This document shows positions 13,243 through 17,174 of a DNA stretch of 17,174 nt, piece by piece. Under the pieces are notes generated by a model, which was given only the letters and a program-made list of their open reading frames with translations, was not told where the DNA came from and searched no databases. This stretch comes from Bacillota bacterium. Its GTDB lineage: Bacteria; Bacillota; Clostridia; Clostridiales; Clostridiaceae. The stretch is taken from positions 1 to 17,174 of the forward strand of contig JAUZPH010000021.1 in NCBI GenBank assembly GCA_030706065.1. The letters are read 5' to 3'. Within the stretch, counting starts at the first letter, position 1. Every line of letters starts with the position of its first letter. The translations under genes and the position numbers were made by a program.

Positions 13243-14214
13243 TCAATACAATGACAAAAATGCAATAAGACACAATACTACAGTAACAATAGAAAATATT
13301 GATACTATTTTTGGTTCCGCCCATCCGTTCATCTCGAAATGATGATGTATCGGAGCCATTTTAAACACTCTTTTTCCGGTAGTTTTAAAACTGATGACCT
13401 GTATCATAACCGAAAGGGTTTCTATTAAATATATACCGCCAACCAGTATTATAATCAAAGGAAGCTTTAATATCATAGCAACTGCTGCTACAGCACCTCC
13501 AAGAGCCAAAGAGCCTGTATCTCCCATGAAAACCCGTGCGGGGAATGCATTGACCCGCAGAAAGCCAAGCAGAGCTCCGGCAATTACTCCACAGAATTTA
13601 GCAAGAGTATAATAATGGAGGGCCATTGAGACCATGGCAAAAAAAGTCATAACCAGCAGTGTCACTGAGGTTGCCAATCCATCCAGTCCGTCTGTCAAAT
13701 TAACAGCATTAGTAGTAGCTGCAAAGAATAATATTATAAAAGGTATGTAAAGCACTCCCAGATTTATGGTCTTACCCACAAAGGGTATAATAATACTGGT
13801 ACCGATAGATGGGTTTTTGTAAGCATAGTAGCCAAAGGCAAAAGATACTATAAGAAGCAGCAGCATCTTTTGATATGCTCTCAGGCCCAGGTTTTTCTTC
13901 CTTGTTATTTTCAATATGTCATCCAGAAAACCTATGAATCCAAAGGCAATAAAGGCATATAATGCTATCATGGCCTCATCCGTTGGGTTCTTTACCATGA
14001 GAGGCAGAGAAACCACGGCAGCCGCAATGAAGATTAATCCTCCCATGGTGGGAGTCCCTGCTTTTTTCTGATGGCTTTTAGGACCATCCTCCCTAATGAA
14101 TTGTCCAAACTTAAGCCAGCGCAGCATTGGTATTATCAGCGGTCCTATAATCGTTGCAGCAACAAATGCAATCAATACGGCATATATTATCCTGGAATTT
14201 ATTATATCACCCAT
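13243..14214 (-). CDS. mraY: Phospho-N-acetylmuramoyl-pentapeptide transferase (MraY)
   Basis: MraY makes lipid I by transferring phospho-MurNAc-pentapeptide from UDP to undecaprenyl phosphate in the membrane. The 323 residues carry about ten helices and all signature motifs: REDGPKSHQKKAGTPTMGG, the FLDD pair (Asp98-Asp99), NAVNLTDGLDGLA (about 169-181), NAFPARVFMGDTGSLALGG (Asp232) and MAPIHHHFE (about 287-295). I use the ATG at 14214. It has GGTGG at 5 bases and gives the normal N-terminus just before the first helix. The in-frame ATG at 14247 would place the GGAGGGG stretch inside the coding region. It lies between murF and ftsW. Confidence 0.95.
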   Translation of the reverse strand: MGDIINSRIIYAVLIAFVAATIIGPLIIPMLRWLKFGQFIREDGPKSHQKKAGTPTMGGLIFIAAAVVSLPLMVKNPTDEAMIALYAFIAFGFIGFLDDILKITRKKNLGLRAYQKMLLLLIVSFAFGYYAYKNPSIGTSIIIPFVGKTINLGVLYIPFIILFFAATTNAVNLTDGLDGLATSVTLLVMTFFAMVSMALHYYTLAKFCGVIAGALLGFLRVNAFPARVFMGDTGSLALGGAVAAVAMILKLPLIIILVGGIYLIETLSVMIQVISFKTTGKRVFKMAPIHHHFEMNGWAEPKIVSIFSIVTVVLCLIAFLSLY

Positions 14215-14260
14215 TTTTCCACCCGTACGGGCAGTCCCCTCCTTCATTAGCACGATAATT

Positions 14261-15631
14261 TCATTTAATCATTTCTATAATTGATTCAAATTTCATTGCT
14301 CTGGATGCCTTAAAGAGTACCAGATCCCCTTCTTTTATTATTCCTTTCAGAAGTTCGGCAGCACCCTCTGCGCTGTCCATATGCATAAAATCCTTATCCC
14401 TCTGGAATCCTTCTTTGTAGGCATTCCCATATTCTCCAAGTACAATAAGTAAATCTATACCTTTTTCCCTGGCAAATTCAGCTACCTCTTTGTGAGCATT
14501 GTAAGATTCATGTCCCAGTTCTCTCATTGTACCTAAAACAGCAATTCTTCTTTTTGCCTCCATGTGAGTCTGCACCTCAAGGGCAGCTTTCATAGAATCC
14601 GGACTTGCATTATAACAGTCATTTATTATTTTAAATTTGCCGCAATTTATAATGTCCAATCTCATTGAAGTAGCCTCAAGATTCTTAAACCCGCTGCAAA
14701 TTTCCTCATTCCTCAGGCCCAATATATTGCCACAGCCATATGCAAGCAGAGAGTTTAGAACATTGTGCTTTCCTGGAATATCAATTCTTACTCTGATCCC
14801 AGAAGCTTCATTTCCCTTAACAACATTATATTCAATACCATCCTCATATAATGATATATTTTTAGAATGCAAGTAAAATTCTTCTCCGAAGCCCGCCTTG
14901 ACAAGGATGTATCTCTCATCTTCCAAACTCCCCAGAAGATCATCTTCTCCATTAACTATAAGGGTATTACTTTTCCCAAAGAAATCCGTTATTTCAAGCT
15001 TAGCCTTCAATATATTTTCTCTGCTTCCCAGATTCTCGATGTGTGAAATACCTATGTTGGTGATTACTGCGATATCCGGCCGGGCAATATCTGCCAGATT
15101 GTGTATTTCTCCGAAGTTGCTCATACCCATCTCAAGGACAGCCACATCAAAGCTGTTATCCAGTTTAAAAATCATAAGGGGCAAGCCTATTTCATTGTTA
15201 AAATTACCCTTGGTCTTGAATACCTTATATCTGCTGCTCAGGGCTGCTGCAATTAAATCTTTTGTTGTGGTCTTGCCGGTAGACCCGGTTACCCCAATAA
15301 CTTTTAACCGGAGCCTGCTTCTGTAAAACTTCGCGAGTTCTCTTAAAGCCTTCTTTGTATCCGCTACGAGAATTATAGTAGATTCTTTCAAGTTCTTCAC
15401 ATCAAAGGCTATTTCTTCTACTATGCATATGGATGCACCCTTTTGTGAAGCCTCCTCAACAAATTTATTACCATTAAAATTCTCACCTTTTATCGCTATA
15501 TAAATATCTCCCTGCTGCAGCTTTCTTGTATCTATACAGACCTCGTTATGATCTTTGAAATCACTCCTGTAGTAAATTGAACCGCCAACTGCTGCTGTTA
15601 TTTCTTCTATACCAAGTCGCTCCACATCCAT
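14261..15631 (-). CDS. murF: UDP-MurNAc-tripeptide--D-Ala-D-Ala ligase (MurF)
   Basis: MurF adds D-Ala-D-Ala to UDP-MurNAc-tripeptide in the cytoplasm, the last soluble step of precursor synthesis. Three Mur-ligase domains are seen: an N-terminal domain with DTRKLQQGDIYIAIKGENFNG; an ATPase domain with the P-loop GVTGSTGKTTTK (about 114-125) and GNFNNEIGLPL, MGMSNFGEI and TNIGISHIENLGSRENI; and a C-terminal domain with INDCYNASPDSMKAAL and LGTMRELG. The length is 456 residues from the ATG at 15631. The murE stop and this start share one base in TGATG, and AGAGG precedes them, so translation is probably coupled. A GTG two codons in is an alternative. Confidence 0.95.
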   Translation of the reverse strand: MDVERLGIEEITAAVGGSIYYRSDFKDHNEVCIDTRKLQQGDIYIAIKGENFNGNKFVEEASQKGASICIVEEIAFDVKNLKESTIILVADTKKALRELAKFYRSRLRLKVIGVTGSTGKTTTKDLIAAALSSRYKVFKTKGNFNNEIGLPLMIFKLDNSFDVAVLEMGMSNFGEIHNLADIARPDIAVITNIGISHIENLGSRENILKAKLEITDFFGKSNTLIVNGEDDLLGSLEDERYILVKAGFGEEFYLHSKNISLYEDGIEYNVVKGNEASGIRVRIDIPGKHNVLNSLLAYGCGNILGLRNEEICSGFKNLEATSMRLDIINCGKFKIINDCYNASPDSMKAALEVQTHMEAKRRIAVLGTMRELGHESYNAHKEVAEFAREKGIDLLIVLGEYGNAYKEGFQRDKDFMHMDSAEGAAELLKGIIKEGDLVLFKASRAMKFESIIEMIK

Positions 15632-17082
15632 CACCTCTGTAAATTATCCAGTATTTCCTTCACTATTTCTCTTTCATCAAAGTGGATTACCTCATTGTTT
15701 TTGAAAATCTGATAATCCTCATGACCCTTGCCTGCAATAACAATGACATCGCCCTGCTCAGCTGACTCGATAGCCTTTTTTATTGCATCCTTCCTGTTTT
15801 CAATTACTATATAATTGCTGCCCGAAATTCCTGCCAGGATATCATTTATTATATCCCGGGGTTCCTCATCCCTTGGGTTATCAGAGGTGATAACAGCCAG
15901 ATCGCTGAGTCTTGTGCCTATTTCTCCCATTATCGGCCTCTTTGTTTTGTCCCGGTTGCCGCCGCAGCCAAATACGGATATCAGTCTTTTCTTTGTAAAT
16001 TCTCTTGCCGTAGTCAATATATTTTCCAGTCCATCCGGGGAATGTGCATAATCAATTATTATATCAAAGCCAAGGTCATATTCCTTTGTAACCAATTCGC
16101 ACCTGCCAGGTACCTGAACTTTTTCCAGTCCCTTCTTCACTATGTCCGTATTTATTCCTTCAGACAGGCATACTGCCGCAGCACAAAGCGAATTATATAC
16201 ATTGTATCGACCTGGAATAAATATAGAAATGTCATTTTTCCCATGAGGAGATACTAAACTATACCTTACTCCCCTTGAATGCATCTCGATATCCTCTGCT
16301 TTGAAATCAGCTTTATTATCAATACCATAGGTTATCTTGTTATTAGTTGTATCTTCATTTACTCTCGTGCCGTAGGCATCATCCACATTGATTATCGAAT
16401 GCTCACTGGCTTTAAAAAGCTTTAATTTCGCCCCATAATAATTTTCAAAGGTCTTATGAAAATCCAGATGGTCCTGAGTCAAATTGGTAAATATCCCATA
16501 TTTAAAATTAACACTATAAACCCTATCCAGTTCCAATGAATGGGAGGAAACCTCCATTACACAATATTCCATTCCCTTTTTCACCATATAATCAAACAAC
16601 TGTTGAAGTTCCAGCGATTCAGGGGTGGTTCTATCAGCATGTAATTTCTCATTTCCGACTAAATTCGCTATGGTTCCGATAAGGCCTACCTTATGCCCCG
16701 CCTCTTCCAATATTGCCTTAATCATATAAGTGGAGGTAGTCTTTCCATTAGTCCCTGTTATACCAATAAGTTTCAGCCTGTCAGCTGGCTTCCCGTAGAA
16801 ATTTGCTGCAGCCAGTGCCATAGCTTTTCTTGTGTCCTTCACTCTTATAACGGTGACTGGCGACTCAATTTGTATATCCTTCTCACAGAATACTACTGAA
16901 GCGCCATTTTCCACTGCCGAGACGGCATAATCATGCCCATCCGCTGCATACCCCCTTATACAAAAGAACACGTCCTCTTTTTCCACTTTCCTTGAGTTGT
17001 ATTGAATTTCCTTTATGTCAACTTCCATAAATCCTTTAACGAGAGTATAATCCATTCCCTCAAGCAGCCTTGATAATTTCAT
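15631..17082 (-). CDS. murE: UDP-MurNAc-L-Ala-D-Glu--meso-diaminopimelate ligase (MurE)
   Basis: MurE adds the third stem-peptide residue to UDP-MurNAc-dipeptide in the cytoplasm. The 483 residues show the three-domain Mur-ligase layout, with NSRKVEKEDVFFCIRGYAADGHDY at the N-terminus and the P-loop GITGTNGKTTS (about 107-117). EVSSHSLELDRV, TNLTQDHLDFH, the likely carbamylated Lys219 in YGAKLKLF, and DYAHSPDGLENIL follow. The DNPR motif (402-405) marks meso-diaminopimelate rather than lysine specificity, so the wall is predicted to be of the meso-DAP type. The ATG at 17082 has a GAGGAG site. The 92 bases upstream to the window edge show no gene. Confidence 0.96.
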   Translation of the reverse strand: MKLSRLLEGMDYTLVKGFMEVDIKEIQYNSRKVEKEDVFFCIRGYAADGHDYAVSAVENGASVVFCEKDIQIESPVTVIRVKDTRKAMALAAANFYGKPADRLKLIGITGTNGKTTSTYMIKAILEEAGHKVGLIGTIANLVGNEKLHADRTTPESLELQQLFDYMVKKGMEYCVMEVSSHSLELDRVYSVNFKYGIFTNLTQDHLDFHKTFENYYGAKLKLFKASEHSIINVDDAYGTRVNEDTTNNKITYGIDNKADFKAEDIEMHSRGVRYSLVSPHGKNDISIFIPGRYNVYNSLCAAAVCLSEGINTDIVKKGLEKVQVPGRCELVTKEYDLGFDIIIDYAHSPDGLENILTTAREFTKKRLISVFGCGGNRDKTKRPIMGEIGTRLSDLAVITSDNPRDEEPRDIINDILAGISGSNYIVIENRKDAIKKAIESAEQGDVIVIAGKGHEDYQIFKNNEVIHFDEREIVKEILDNLQR

Positions 17083-17174
17083 AAATTCATCTCCTCAATA
17101 CAGTTATTTAAAATTATTGCCAATTTGAATCGGGATAAACCTGGCCTCCAAAAAAGATATTTTGCAAATAAGTC

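Noticed and set aside
17083..17174. Promoter TTGGCA-17-TATTGA just upstream of murE
   Set aside because: The -10 box matches only three of six bases and overlaps the region of the murE ribosome binding site. The upstream gene is out of view.
1..17174. CRISPR arrays, tRNA or rRNA genes, and transposase genes
   Set aside because: No regularly spaced direct repeats, tRNA-like cloverleaf with conserved T-loop, rRNA sequence or transposase motifs were seen on either strand.

Overview
The window looks like chromosome of a low-GC, Gram-positive, Clostridium-type bacterium. Codon use is AT-rich, ribosome binding sites are strong, and the markers DivIVA, SepF, YlmH, PyrR and a meso-diaminopimelate-type MurE are present. 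Every convincing gene lies on the minus strand, so transcription runs from high to low coordinates. Nothing looks like a horizontally acquired gene island. Most genes are housekeeping genes for cell-wall synthesis, cell division and pyrimidine salvage.

Layout in transcription order. (1) Wall-precursor genes: murE, murF, mraY and an ftsW/spoVE gene (17082-12004), tightly spaced. murD and murG, which often sit next to mraY and ftsW, are absent here. (2) A 753-bp gene-free stretch (11251-12003) packed with inverted repeats. (3) A division cluster: ftsQ/divIB, a DUF881 gene, the small basic protein gene (DUF1290), a second DUF881 gene, a yggS-type PLP protein gene, sepF, yggT, ylmH and divIVA (11250-5762). 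It ends in a second repeat copy and an intrinsic terminator. (4) A TraR/DksA-type zinc-finger gene, lspA and rluD, with a good sigma-A-type promoter. (5) pyrR, with its own promoter and a PyrR-responsive attenuator, then a uracil permease gene that has a PyrR-type RNA hairpin directly in front of its ribosome binding site. (6) An exonuclease III-type gene, then the start of an RlmL-type RNA methyltransferase gene that runs off the left edge.

The part that ordinary annotation does not explain is a small family of structured intergenic repeats. Two full 186-bp copies lie in opposite orientations, one downstream of divIVA and one downstream of ftsW. They are about 88% identical by hand count and fold into the same nested, branched palindrome. 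Several of their differences are paired changes that keep base pairing, and the hairpin loops keep the octamer ATCTTCAC. A 63-bp half copy and a rearranged module lie between ftsW and ftsQ. An unrelated 151-bp multi-branched palindrome sits just upstream of ftsQ. All identifications come from reading the sequence; no database or folding program was used.
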